Assembly (NCBI RefSeq): GCF_038397715.1
Contig: NZ_CP151633.1
Span: 248,001 to 312,000, forward strand
Direction of reading: 5' to 3'
DNA: 64,000 nucleotides
Source: Microbacterium sp. LWO14-1.2
Lineage (GTDB): Bacteria > Actinomycetota > Actinomycetes > Actinomycetales > Microbacteriaceae
In this document: one piece after another, positions 28,693 through 36,624 of the stretch
How positions within the stretch are numbered: position 1 is the stretch's first letter
Layout of the letters: each line of letters starts with the position of its first letter
Notes under the pieces: generated by a model
The model's database searches: none
What the model was told of the DNA's origin: nothing
What the model saw: only the letters and a program-made list of their open reading frames with translations
Translations under genes and position numbers: made by a program

Positions 28693-29516
28693 GGCTGCGC
28701 CTCGATCCTCTGCTCGAGGCGGTCGACGCGGTCGGCGAGATCCTGCAGTGCGCCGATCGCGACGAGGGCGAGGCGCTCGTAGTGCACGCTGAGGGGCTGC
28801 CCCTCGTCGTCGAACACGACGAACTCGGCGAGGCCGGCGTCGATCAGCTCCTCGGCGATGACGCCGACGTCAACGGGCGCGTCCTCCCAGCCGTCGCCGT
28901 AGACGGATGCCTTGAGCCGGTAGCTGACGACGCGGACGGCGCGCAGCTGCTCGAGGGTGTAGGTGTGCGGCTTGATGTCTTTCTTGAATCGCCGGGCCGA
29001 GGGGCTGATGCCGACGCGGCCGTCTGCGTTGCGGTAGAGGGCGGCGAAACCGTTGGTCACCTGCGTCGCATTGGTGATGGATAGCTGGCCGGCGCCGCCG
29101 ATGATGAGGGTGCCCTGGTCGATCGTGCCGCCCCATCTGGGGATGTAGCTGGCGAACACCTGGTTGAGCCAGCCGAGGGGCGCGGCGTGGTTGTCGGCCT
29201 GCGGTGCGGCGCAGATGAGCCGGCCCTGGCCGTCGTAACGTGGCACCTTGTTGAACACGCTGCCGGTGCCGTCGAACACCTCGGCGCGGGGCAGCGCGCC
29301 GAGGTTCTGCAGCGCGCCGGCCTGCGTGGTCGCGCCGGTGCCGCCCTTGGCGATCGACCAGACCTCCTGGAACACGGCCGCGATCCGCTCGACGATGTAG
29401 TCGCGGGTCTTGTTGATCGCGAGCCAGCCGTTGCGCTTCTTCTCGGTGCCGTCAAGGATGTCGAGGCCAGCCGCGAATGCCGCGGTTCCCTCGTCGCCGG
29501 TGTAGCTCTCGGGCAT
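28689..29516 (-). CDS. Tail fibre / receptor-binding protein with S74 chaperone domain
   Basis: A 275-aa protein. The N-terminal part (MPESYTGDEG..., SIAKGGTGATTQAGALQNLGAL) matches the style of tail-fibre necks. The C-terminal 100 residues form a peptidase S74 intramolecular chaperone: SARRFKKDIKPHTYTLEQL contains the Ser-Lys autocleavage site, then VGVIAEELIDAGLAEFV and a coiled-coil end (LQDLADRVDRLEQRI). The chaperone trimerises the fibre and is then cut off. It follows the tail-tip gene and probably sets host range. Confidence 0.85.
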   Translation of the reverse strand: MPESYTGDEGTAAFAAGLDILDGTEKKRNGWLAINKTRDYIVERIAAVFQEVWSIAKGGTGATTQAGALQNLGALPRAEVFDGTGSVFNKVPRYDGQGRLICAAPQADNHAAPLGWLNQVFASYIPRWGGTIDQGTLIIGGAGQLSITNATQVTNGFAALYRNADGRVGISPSARRFKKDIKPHTYTLEQLRAVRVVSYRLKASVYGDGWEDAPVDVGVIAEELIDAGLAEFVVFDDEGQPLSVHYERLALVAIGALQDLADRVDRLEQRIEAQP

Positions 29517-29520
29517 GGTC

Positions 29521-31194
29521 TTACTCCTCGTTCCAGGGGGCGTTGGGCGGCGCGTCGATCCAGCGCTCCTCGTCGGGAACGAGGATCCAGGCGTCCGCGG
29601 GGGTGTCGGTGGTGCGGCTTGTGACGGTGACGTGGTCGTCGTCGAGGTTGAACTCGACCGAGGCGGCGATGCCGGTCTGGATCGGGGATCCCTCGAGGCG
29701 GATGCTGAGCGGCTGATCGGTCTGCTCGAGCAGCGTGGGCGGCACCGCGGACACGGTGAACGTGCGGCCGCGGCCCTGCGCGCGGCGCACGATGTGCTCG
29801 GCACGGCCGGGGCCGGGGTACGGGGTATCGCGCAGCTCGACGCGCAGCACCTTGGGCATTCCGGTCGAGGGTGGCAGCGCGAATGCGTCTACTCGTCGCT
29901 GCTCGATCCCGTCGGCATCCGTCCAGACGTACTCGTAGACGGCAGCGTCGAACCAGCTGTCGTCGTCGCGGCTGACGGATTCGTCCGCGGTGGCGATGTT
30001 GACCGCCTGCCGGTAGGTCTGGTTGCCCTCGGCGCGGTAGTCGCCGGCTCGGAGGGTGAACCGGCGGCGCTCGTCGCAGACGATGCGCAGGCCGGCGACT
30101 TTCAGCAGCGGCTCGAGGAACGCCATAGCCGACGTGCCAGCGCGCCAGATCAGCGCCTCGGGGCTGCGCTCGACGCGCGGCGTGCGGCTCGAGGTCGAGG
30201 CGTGCGCGCCGGCTTGCCAGGCGTAGTCGTAGGCCGTCGTGTCGGGGGTCGCGCCGTCGAAGTAGCCGACGAGCTCGTTGCCCTCGTAGAACATGCCGCA
30301 GGTGCCGTAGTGCAGGTTCCCGGACGCGTTGCCGACGGTGTTGATGTAGGGCACGGCCTGCTCGACGCCGGGCGGGCACTGGGCGATGACGAACAGCCGG
30401 CGGAACGCCGTGACGTCGGAGGTGATGAACGCGCCGAACGCGGTGGACGAGGCGACGGATCCGCCGGCAGACCACCATTGGATCGCGGCGCGCGCCTGGC
30501 GGGTGACGCCTGAGCAGAGGTAGGCGGTGAACACGTACCACTTGCCGGGGGTGACGCGGTAGCGGGAGGTGAGGGGCACGACGTTGGAATCGCCGGGCGC
30601 GGCTGTCCACTGGTAGGCGGTGTTGCCGACGGGTGGCAGCGGGGCGCTCATGACGACGCGGTTGCCGGCGGTCGCGCCGGATCCGGTCTGCCATGCGGCC
30701 GCATCGTTCGCGAGGCGCGGGTTGGTGAGCTGGTTGACGATCTCCCAGTAGGCGGTGACGTTCGCGTCCTCGGTGCCGGGCTGCAGCTGTGTGCCTATCT
30801 TGCCGAGGACGTAGTTGCAGACCGATCGCAGCGAGGCCTCGCGCTGACGCGGGGCGGGGTCGTCGACGAGCTGCGCGAAGTCCTGCAGGATCGCCTCGTC
30901 TGAGGCGAGCTGCAGGCGGACGGTGCCGGCCTGGCGATCCGGCGACATCTCGCGGATGCCGAGGTCGAACACGCGGGGCGTGCCGCCGTCGCGGGTGGCC
31001 GTGATCTGCAGCCGGCTGGACAGTCGCGGGTCGAGGGCGTCGAGCAGCGCCGGATCGTCGACTGCGAGGGTGACGTTGCCGGCGACGTGGGTGAAGCGCT
31101 CGCTGTCGAGCGTGAGCTGGCCGCCGTCGAGGCGCACGGCGCGATCCGGGTTCAGCAGCTTGGCCGCGTACTCGAGCTTGGAGATCGTGGTCAC
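29521..31194 (-). CDS. Minor tail protein (tail tip / baseplate hub type)
   Basis: A 557-aa protein starting with GTG, coupled by GTGA to the preceding tail gene. The N-terminus (ISKLEYAAKLLNPDRAVRLDGGQL) and the C-terminal beta-rich part (TVTSRTTDTPADAWILVPDEERW) resemble Gp37/hub-like tail-tip proteins of actinobacterial siphophages. The central 150 residues (WQTGSGATAGNRVVM...GTCGMFYEGNELVGYFDG) look like a carbohydrate-binding or jelly-roll insertion. It probably forms the tip between the distal tail protein and the S74 fibre. Confidence 0.75.
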   Translation of the reverse strand: MTTISKLEYAAKLLNPDRAVRLDGGQLTLDSERFTHVAGNVTLAVDDPALLDALDPRLSSRLQITATRDGGTPRVFDLGIREMSPDRQAGTVRLQLASDEAILQDFAQLVDDPAPRQREASLRSVCNYVLGKIGTQLQPGTEDANVTAYWEIVNQLTNPRLANDAAAWQTGSGATAGNRVVMSAPLPPVGNTAYQWTAAPGDSNVVPLTSRYRVTPGKWYVFTAYLCSGVTRQARAAIQWWSAGGSVASSTAFGAFITSDVTAFRRLFVIAQCPPGVEQAVPYINTVGNASGNLHYGTCGMFYEGNELVGYFDGATPDTTAYDYAWQAGAHASTSSRTPRVERSPEALIWRAGTSAMAFLEPLLKVAGLRIVCDERRRFTLRAGDYRAEGNQTYRQAVNIATADESVSRDDDSWFDAAVYEYVWTDADGIEQRRVDAFALPPSTGMPKVLRVELRDTPYPGPGRAEHIVRRAQGRGRTFTVSAVPPTLLEQTDQPLSIRLEGSPIQTGIAASVEFNLDDDHVTVTSRTTDTPADAWILVPDEERWIDAPPNAPWNEE

Positions 31195-31553
31195 AGTGTC
31201 ACCTCGTGGTACGGCACCTCGAGAACCCAGCGCATGGCGGCGTCCTGCTGCACGTTGCGGATCCGCCCCTGGGGGACGTAAGCGGCCGGCATCCAGGCGA
31301 GGTCGCTGACGACGGTGAACACGTGCGCGCCGAGGTGGAACCGGCGGGCTTGCTCGGCGTCCTGCTGATCCATGAACAGCAGTCGGAGGGTGCCGGTCGA
31401 GGGGCCGGCGGGGCGCAGCGTGACGACGACGTCGGGGGATCCGGGGATCTCGTGGACGAGGGTGCGGGCCTCGTTCTCGGTGGTGTGGCCGGCGAGGACG
31501 AGGTCGGGGGTGATGGTTCCGGCGACACCTTGCCGGCTGATCGTCGTTGTCAT
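31191..31553 (-). CDS. Minor tail protein (distal-tail position)
   Basis: A 120-aa protein just after the tape measure gene, the usual place of the distal tail protein, but much shorter than the classic Dit. No catalytic motif is visible; the sequence is mixed beta (VVVTLRPAGPSTGTLRLLF, YVPQGRIRNVQQD). Its ATG overlaps the tape measure stop and its own stop overlaps the next start. Role is assigned by synteny. Confidence 0.68.
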   Translation of the reverse strand: MTTTISRQGVAGTITPDLVLAGHTTENEARTLVHEIPGSPDVVVTLRPAGPSTGTLRLLFMDQQDAEQARRFHLGAHVFTVVSDLAWMPAAYVPQGRIRNVQQDAAMRWVLEVPYHEVTL

Positions 31554-32746
31554 TACTGGCTCCAGGTGCCCTCGGGGCTGACGTAGCGGCCGTTGATCTT
31601 GAGGGTGCGGCCGTTGTTCTGGCTGATGAATCGGTTCAGGGCACCCTCGGCACCGGAGAGATCGGCGGTGACCTGCAGGGTGGTGGTCTTGACGGTGGGG
31701 ATCTTGCCGTCGAGGTCGCCTTTGAAGCGGTCGACGTTCTGGTGTGCCTGGCCGGTCTTGGCGTCGATGACGACCTCGGTGCCGTCGGGCAGGGTGTAGA
31801 GCTTGTTGCCGAACTCGTCGACCGCCTCGGTCGCCTCGCCGGCCTCGCGGACAGCGTCGAGCAGAAACTGGGATGTCACGTTCTTGGCGGTGTCGGCCTT
31901 ATCGGCGTATTCCGCCGTGACGTCGGCGATGTTCTGCCAGCGGTCGCGGATCCCCTCGAGGTGGGTTTCCTCGAGTCCCTTGTTCTGGCCGCCCCAGAAC
32001 GCGCCCAGCTCCTCGCGCTTGCGGCGCTCCTCGTCGATCGCGGCGTTGACGGCGTTCTGGACCTCGAGCTGCGCGTCGCGGTCGCCGGCGTTTGCGGCGA
32101 TCAGGCGCTCGGTGTCGATGCCGATGTCGCGGGCGTCCTGCTGGATCCGCTTCCACTCCTCGGCGCGGTCGGGGTCGAACATGACCGAGTTGGCCTCGGC
32201 GATCAGCTGGGCGGTGTCGATGTAGTTGCGGCCCTCCTCGGCCGCGGCCTTGTAGACGCCGGCTAGGCGCTCCCGCAGCTTGTTCGCTTCCTCCTGCTGG
32301 CGCTGCAGCTCGGCCGTGATGAGGCCGAGGCCGGCGGCTCCTGCTGCGGTCGCGGCGAGGCCGACGATGCCGCCGAGTGCGCCGGATCCGGCGAGGCCGC
32401 CGAGGGTGTCCTGCGCGATCTGTGGCAGATCCTCGAGGTCGCCGCGGAACGATGAGAATGTCTCGCCGAGGTTCTGCCGCAGCTCGGAGCTGACCTCGGA
32501 TCCGGTGTCGCCCAGCCGGCGGAATCCCTGGGATCCGACGTCGCCGATGTCCTCGGTCTTGCGGGCGGTGTCGCGGGCGGTGTCGGCGAGATCCTTGAAG
32601 CTGCGCTCGAGGCGGTCGAGGGATCGGTCGCCGTCGCGGGCGACGTCGTCGAGGCTCTTGGATACGTCGTCGAACGCGGCCTCGACGCGCTCGGTTCCGC
32701 GCTCGACGTCGCGAGTGTTCGCGAGAAAGTCGATCTTGATCGGCAT
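31553..32746 (-). CDS. Tape measure protein (short)
   Basis: A 397-aa protein. A heptad-rich N-terminal half (VERGTERVEAAFDDVSKSLDDV..., RQNLGETFSSFRGDLEDL) surrounds a Gly/Ala-rich hydrophobic stretch (LGGIVGLAATAAGAAGLGLI, about 125-144), and more charged helices follow. This composition, together with position between the tail tube and tail tip genes, identifies the tape measure. It is short for the family and predicts a short tail. The ATG at 32746 shares one base with the stop of the upstream gene (TAATG). Confidence 0.86.
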   Translation of the reverse strand: MPIKIDFLANTRDVERGTERVEAAFDDVSKSLDDVARDGDRSLDRLERSFKDLADTARDTARKTEDIGDVGSQGFRRLGDTGSEVSSELRQNLGETFSSFRGDLEDLPQIAQDTLGGLAGSGALGGIVGLAATAAGAAGLGLITAELQRQQEEANKLRERLAGVYKAAAEEGRNYIDTAQLIAEANSVMFDPDRAEEWKRIQQDARDIGIDTERLIAANAGDRDAQLEVQNAVNAAIDEERRKREELGAFWGGQNKGLEETHLEGIRDRWQNIADVTAEYADKADTAKNVTSQFLLDAVREAGEATEAVDEFGNKLYTLPDGTEVVIDAKTGQAHQNVDRFKGDLDGKIPTVKTTTLQVTADLSGAEGALNRFISQNNGRTLKINGRYVSPEGTWSQ

Positions 32747-33252
32747 TAGGGCACTACCTCGACGGTCGGGATCTGGCGGAATTGGTCGATGACGGTGTCG
32801 ACCCACAGCGCGACGAGCTTGGTGCCGGTGTCGCTGGCGGCCGCGAATGCGACCTGGCCCTCAGAGCTGCGCGCGTCGAACTGGTTGTTGATGGTGAGCG
32901 GGCGGGTGTACCGGGTGCCGCCGCGGGATCGCTGGGACACCTGGATCCGGCGGGTGTTCGCGCCGAACTCTGCGCCGGCCCACTCGAGCGAGGGGACGAG
33001 GCCGCCGCTGAGAGGCCGGCGGCGAGTTGCCGCGTGGAGCGTGACGCCGCGGTCGCTGGCTGCTGCGCGCGCGCCCGTGGCGATGACCTCGCGCTCGAGG
33101 TTCGACCGGGCGCGCGCGTTCAGCTCCTGCTTCCACAGCGGCGACAGCTTGCCGCGTGCGGCCTTGTTGATGTCCAGCCGGACGTCGCGCTGCGCCCGCC
33201 GCAGTGACAGGATCGTCGCCTGCAGCTCGGGGGAACGTCGGACGTCGAGCAT
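32746..33252 (-). CDS. Phage tail-region protein of unknown function
   Basis: A 168-aa basic protein between the tail tube and tape measure genes, where siphophages usually encode frameshifted tail assembly chaperones. The N-terminal 70 residues are helical and Arg/Lys-rich; the C-terminal half is mixed (YTRPLTINNQFDARSSEGQVAFAAA). No slippery heptamer or overlapping second frame is obvious. It may be a tail completion or assembly factor; the family is not recognised. Confidence 0.65.
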   Translation of the reverse strand: MLDVRRSPELQATILSLRRAQRDVRLDINKAARGKLSPLWKQELNARARSNLEREVIATGARAAASDRGVTLHAATRRRPLSGGLVPSLEWAGAEFGANTRRIQVSQRSRGGTRYTRPLTINNQFDARSSEGQVAFAAASDTGTKLVALWVDTVIDQFRQIPTVEVVP

Positions 33253-33262
33253 GGCCGGCGGC

Positions 33263-33661
33263 TTACGGCGTGACCGGTGCCGGCGTGTAGACGCCGGGCA
33301 GGGTGACGTTGACCTCGGGGATCGACGTGCCGCGCGCCATGGTCATGGGCGGACGCTGCAGGGTGATGTCGACCGATTCGAAGAACGTGCCGTCGTGGTG
33401 CGGGTAGACCTGCAGCGTCGCGGCCTCGCCGGCTCGGTCGCGCATGACCCGCCACAGCGAATCGGGGTTCTCGTAGTCGGCCGCCATTCCGATAGCGACG
33501 TCGCAGCCGGCATCGTCGGTCTTGGTGTTGCCGTCGCCGCCCTCCCAGGTCGTGATCTTCGGGGTGATGTCGATCTTGGACGTGTGGCCCTGGTACTCGT
33601 CGGTGCCGATGAGCAGCTTCCAGCGCTTGGTCGCGCGGGCGGTGTTCGCGGGGGTGGGCAT
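33263..33661 (-). CDS. Major tail (tube) protein
   Basis: A 132-aa protein. Position (two genes before the tape measure, after the connector genes), size and the beta-rich content (WKLLIGTDEYQGHTSKIDITPKITTWEGGDG; PPMTMARGTSIPEVNVTLPGVYTP) fit a tail tube subunit. It lies ten bases before the 168-aa gene and five bases after the upstream gene. Assigned mainly by synteny. Confidence 0.74.
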   Translation of the reverse strand: MPTPANTARATKRWKLLIGTDEYQGHTSKIDITPKITTWEGGDGNTKTDDAGCDVAIGMAADYENPDSLWRVMRDRAGEAATLQVYPHHDGTFFESVDITLQRPPMTMARGTSIPEVNVTLPGVYTPAPVTP

Positions 33662-33666
33662 GGTCT

Positions 33667-34086
33667 TTACTCCTCGGGGTCGGCCGCCGGCTCGATGGTG
33701 CCGGCGGCGCTGATGGTGAACTGATAGGCGGGCTTTTGGGGGTCGTACGATGTGCGCTCTGCGGTGCCGTCCCAGTTGTCCTCGGGCAGCTGCTGCAGGA
33801 TGCGGATCAGCTGCAGGGCCGCGTCCTCGAGCAGCTCCTCGACATCGGCGAGGTCGTCGCCGCGCGTGGCATCGACGACGACCCAGACCGCGAGATCGGC
33901 GACGACGGGGATGCCGGCGTCGTCGGGCGAGAATTGGCCGGCGGCGATCGTGCGCTGCTCGATGACGAGGGCGACGGGCTTGGCGGCGTCCTCGAGCGGG
34001 GCGAGCTTGACCGGGTAGGGGTAGATCTCCCAGGTGCTGGGAGCGGCCGGGGCGATGAGCTGCTGCAGGTCAGTGCGGGCGCTCAT
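33667..34086 (-). CDS. Tail terminator / head-tail joining type protein
   Basis: A 139-aa acidic protein (MSARTDLQQLIAPAAPSTWEIYPYP...) just before the tail tube gene. The mixed alpha/beta pattern, with ADLAVWVVVDATRGDDLADVEELLEDAALQLI, is typical of tail terminator (gpU-like) or tail completion proteins in this slot. Start at 34086, two bases after the stop of the previous gene. Assigned by synteny. Confidence 0.66.
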   Translation of the reverse strand: MSARTDLQQLIAPAAPSTWEIYPYPVKLAPLEDAAKPVALVIEQRTIAAGQFSPDDAGIPVVADLAVWVVVDATRGDDLADVEELLEDAALQLIRILQQLPEDNWDGTAERTSYDPQKPAYQFTISAAGTIEPAADPEE

Positions 34087-34088
34087 GG

Positions 34089-34439
34089 TCAGCCGATCAG
34101 GGAACGGACGCGGCCGTGGTCGTGGGGGTCGTCGTCGCCGTCCTGATTGGGGACGATGAGCAGACCCATGATCTTGCGGTCGAACGGGTAGAGGCGGACG
34201 CTGTTGGTCTCGCCGCCGGTCTCGTCGTTGGTGCCGGCCGCGGCTGACTGCTTGTTCGCGAGCGCCTGGTAGACGACTCCCAGGGCGAACGACGCGGACG
34301 GGGGCGTGGCGGTCGTGATCGCGAGTCCCTTGATCCGCAGGCACTCCTCCTGCGCGGCGGCCAGGCCGCGCGAGCTGACGGTGATGTTCAGCTCGCTCTT
34401 GGCATCGCCGGCGGTGTACCAGGTGAGCGGGTCGGGCAT
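34089..34439 (-). CDS. Head-tail connector type protein
   Basis: A 116-aa protein directly after the capsid genes. The sequence (AQEECLRIKGLAITTATPPSASFALGVVYQALANKQSAAAG... VRLYPFDRKIMGLL) is helical in the first half and beta in the second, like small connector/adaptor proteins. No diagnostic motif. Role inferred from the order capsid - connector - terminator - tail tube. Confidence 0.65.
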   Translation of the reverse strand: MPDPLTWYTAGDAKSELNITVSSRGLAAAQEECLRIKGLAITTATPPSASFALGVVYQALANKQSAAAGTNDETGGETNSVRLYPFDRKIMGLLIVPNQDGDDDPHDHGRVRSLIG

Positions 34440-34506
34440 GGCGTGTCCTTTGGGGTGTCGGGTGGGGTGCGGTGCCCGGCGCTGGGGACGCCGGGCACCG
34501 CGGGGG

Positions 34507-34683
34507 TTACGCCGCTGGGGTCGGCGTGACCGGCTGGGCGGTAGCCGGCTTCTTGGGGAGCTGGGACTGGTAGCCCTTGCGGCGGGCGTTCAGCTCCTTG
34601 ATCGCGGCCTGGTGGCGCTTGATCTCGCTGTCGATCTGCGAGATCTTGACCTGGACGTAGGCGGTGTTGCTGTCGGTAGCCAT
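34507..34683 (-). CDS. Small coiled-coil phage protein
   Basis: A 58-aa protein between capsid and connector. The ATG at 34683 has a strong AAGGAGAGG ribosome-binding site. Residues 10-42 form an amphipathic helix with heptads (VQVKISQIDSEIKRHQAAIK), and the tail is Pro/Thr/Ala-rich. A capsid decoration, scaffold or head-completion role would fit the slot, but no family was recognised. Confidence 0.65.
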   Translation of the reverse strand: MATDSNTAYVQVKISQIDSEIKRHQAAIKELNARRKGYQSQLPKKPATAQPVTPTPAA

Positions 34684-34695
34684 GCGTTCCTCTCC

Positions 34696-35853
34696 TTACT
34701 CGGCGGGTGCCGGGGTGACGGTGGTCTTGAGGACGGCGCGGGCGTCGTTGACGAGGGTGCCGCCGTAGGCGAAGAACCCGATGTCGATCGCGCCGTGGGC
34801 GATGTCCTGGGCCTCGAGCTTGATCTGGGGCGATTCGTAGACCGTGACCGCGCGGCGGTCGTAGGTCTCGAACGTGCCGGCCGGCAGCTTGAAATCGACG
34901 TCGGCGTCGAAGATGCCGGCGAGCGACGTGTTGCCGTCGAGCTTGACGAACCCGCTCGAGTTGGCGATCCACGCCGGCAGGTCGGCGATCTTGAGCTGCG
35001 CCCACTCGACGAACAGGTCCTCGGCCATGAGCATCTTGGACGGGGTCGCGCCGAGTCGCTTGAGCTGCAGGAACGACTTGACGAATGCCTCGACGAGCGA
35101 GGCCGCGCCGCCGGTCAGCGCGGTCGCTGCGGCGAGCAGATCCGCGCCGACGGCCTCGTCGGACTTGGCGTCGTATCCCTGGCCCAGCAGGTTGAACAGC
35201 GAGGCGATGAGGTCGGCGCTGCCGAGGTCGCGGTGGATCCGGTCGATCTTGTTGCCGAATGCCCAGCGGCTGGGAACCTCGGACACCGGCACGGTTTCCC
35301 AGGTGCCGGTCGGGATCTCGGCCAGCTCGCCCTCGTACGGCTGCGGGGCGGGCGTGGGCTGCTTCCACTTCCAGCCCTCGATGCGGGTGGCCGTCAGCGG
35401 CTTGGTGCCGCCGAGGCTGTCGATGATCGGCCGGCCCTCCGGGCGAGCCGTCCAGACCTCGCCGATTCGGTCGGGGGCGGTGAACCCGCCGCCCACATCG
35501 GCGGACTCGAGGACGGGCGCGAGGGCGTTGTTGACGCCGGCGACCCACTCGGCCGTCGATGCGCCGGCGTGGATGAGGGCGGCCGCGTCGCGGGCGACGT
35601 TCATGAGCGACTGCGGGCGCTCAGTGACGCGCGCCTCGGGCGCGGGGCTGCCCTGCGGGCCGGCGGCGTACTCGACCGGTACGGGAGCGCCGGGGATACC
35701 GGCGGACGGGGCGAGCGCGGCCGCCGGCGCTGCGGGCGCAGCCGGCGCGGCGTCGGCCGGCGCGACCACGTTGAGGGCAGCGAGGGCAGCGTCGTGCTGC
35801 TCCTGGGTGATCTGTCCAGCCGCGAGGGCTGCGGCCAGCTGTGCACGGTTCAT
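34696..35853 (-). other. Candidate internal start giving a separate major capsid protein
   Basis: In frame inside the fusion, the ATG at 35853 is preceded by GAAAGGA eight bases upstream and by the same CCCCGC context as the first start. Translation from here would give a 385-aa protein made of the helix, a linker and the capsid domain. The arrangement recalls nested protease/scaffold genes such as lambda C and Nu3. It is inferred from sequence; no second product is shown. Confidence 0.6.
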
Positions 35854-36624
35854 GCGGGGTTCCTTTCGAGGTGCTGCCATGGCGGCAGCGGGGACGGGTG
35901 CCGGTGCCGCGGCGCGGCCGGCGTGGGCGAACATGGACAGGTCGAATCGCGCCGAGGCGGCCGGGTCGGCGGCCTCGTCCTGGGATCCGTCGACACGGTC
36001 AGCGAGGCCGGCGGCGACGGCCTCGTCGGCGGTGTACCAGGTCTCGGCTTTCATGACTGCGCGCCAGGCTGCGGCGTCGCCGCCGGCGCGCTCGGCGTAC
36101 ATGGCGGCGATGTTGTCGCTGACGCGGTCGAGGTCGTCGGCGGCGACGCGCAACTCGTCGGCGTTGCCGATCGCGATGATCCAGGCGTCGTGGATCATGA
36201 TCTCGGCGTTCTCGCCCATGATGACCTCGTCGCCGGCGCAGGCGATGAACGATGCGGCCGAGGCGGCGAGGCCGTCCACGTGGACGATGATGTGGGCGGC
36301 ACTCTGGCGCAGCGCGTTGCGGATCGCGATGCCGTCGTAGACGTCGCCGCCGGGGCTGTTGATGTAGACGTTGAGGGTCGCCACGTCGAGATCGCGGATC
36401 TCACGGACGATATCGGCGGCGACGATCTCGCCCCAGAACCCGCCGACGACGCCGTAGAGGTGCAGCGACGCGACGCCGCCGGCGGCCTCGAGGTTCCAGC
36501 GCGCCGGCTGGGCGGCGCTGGCCTCGGCGAACTGGATGCGGGCGAGCGCCGCGAGGGCGGTGTCGTGCTGCGCCTGGGTGATCTGGCCGGCGGCGAGTGC
36601 GGCCGCGAGCTGCTGGCGGTTCAT
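34696..36624 (-). CDS. Fused ClpP-type maturation protease and major capsid protein
   Basis: A 642-aa fusion. Residues 1-30 are an Ala/Gln-rich helix; about 50-215 form an S14-like head maturation protease (NVYINSPGGDVYDGIAIR; nucleophile S122 in GLAASAAS; H145 in EIMIHDAW). After an Ala/Pro linker the helix is repeated at 258-287 (MNRAQLAAALAAGQITQEQH), followed by a second linker and an HK97-type capsid domain (SLMNVARDAAALI... GIFDADVDFKLPAGTFETY). The ATG at 36624 overlaps the portal stop as ATGA and has GAGGAG upstream. Proteases and capsids are usually separate genes, so this is a compaction. The second helix has its own start and ribosome-binding site. Confidence 0.9.
   Translation of the reverse strand: MNRQQLAAALAAGQITQAQHDTALAALARIQFAEASAAQPARWNLEAAGGVASLHLYGVVGGFWGEIVAADIVREIRDLDVATLNVYINSPGGDVYDGIAIRNALRQSAAHIIVHVDGLAASAASFIACAGDEVIMGENAEIMIHDAWIIAIGNADELRVAADDLDRVSDNIAAMYAERAGGDAAAWRAVMKAETWYTADEAVAAGLADRVDGSQDEAADPAASARFDLSMFAHAGRAAAPAPVPAAAMAAPRKEPRMNRAQLAAALAAGQITQEQHDAALAALNVVAPADAAPAAPAAPAAALAPSAGIPGAPVPVEYAAGPQGSPAPEARVTERPQSLMNVARDAAALIHAGASTAEWVAGVNNALAPVLESADVGGGFTAPDRIGEVWTARPEGRPIIDSLGGTKPLTATRIEGWKWKQPTPAPQPYEGELAEIPTGTWETVPVSEVPSRWAFGNKIDRIHRDLGSADLIASLFNLLGQGYDAKSDEAVGADLLAAATALTGGAASLVEAFVKSFLQLKRLGATPSKMLMAEDLFVEWAQLKIADLPAWIANSSGFVKLDGNTSLAGIFDADVDFKLPAGTFETYDRRAVTVYESPQIKLEAQDIAHGAIDIGFFAYGGTLVNDARAVLKTTVTPAPAE

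Noticed and set aside
32746..33252. Programmed -1 frameshift tail chaperone
   Set aside because: No slippery heptamer or suitable overlapping second frame was seen around the end of this gene.
34388..35548. A 386-codon frame overlapping the capsid gene
   Set aside because: Same-strand shadow in another frame with Arg/Pro-rich nonsense composition; the capsid frame shows clear family sequence.
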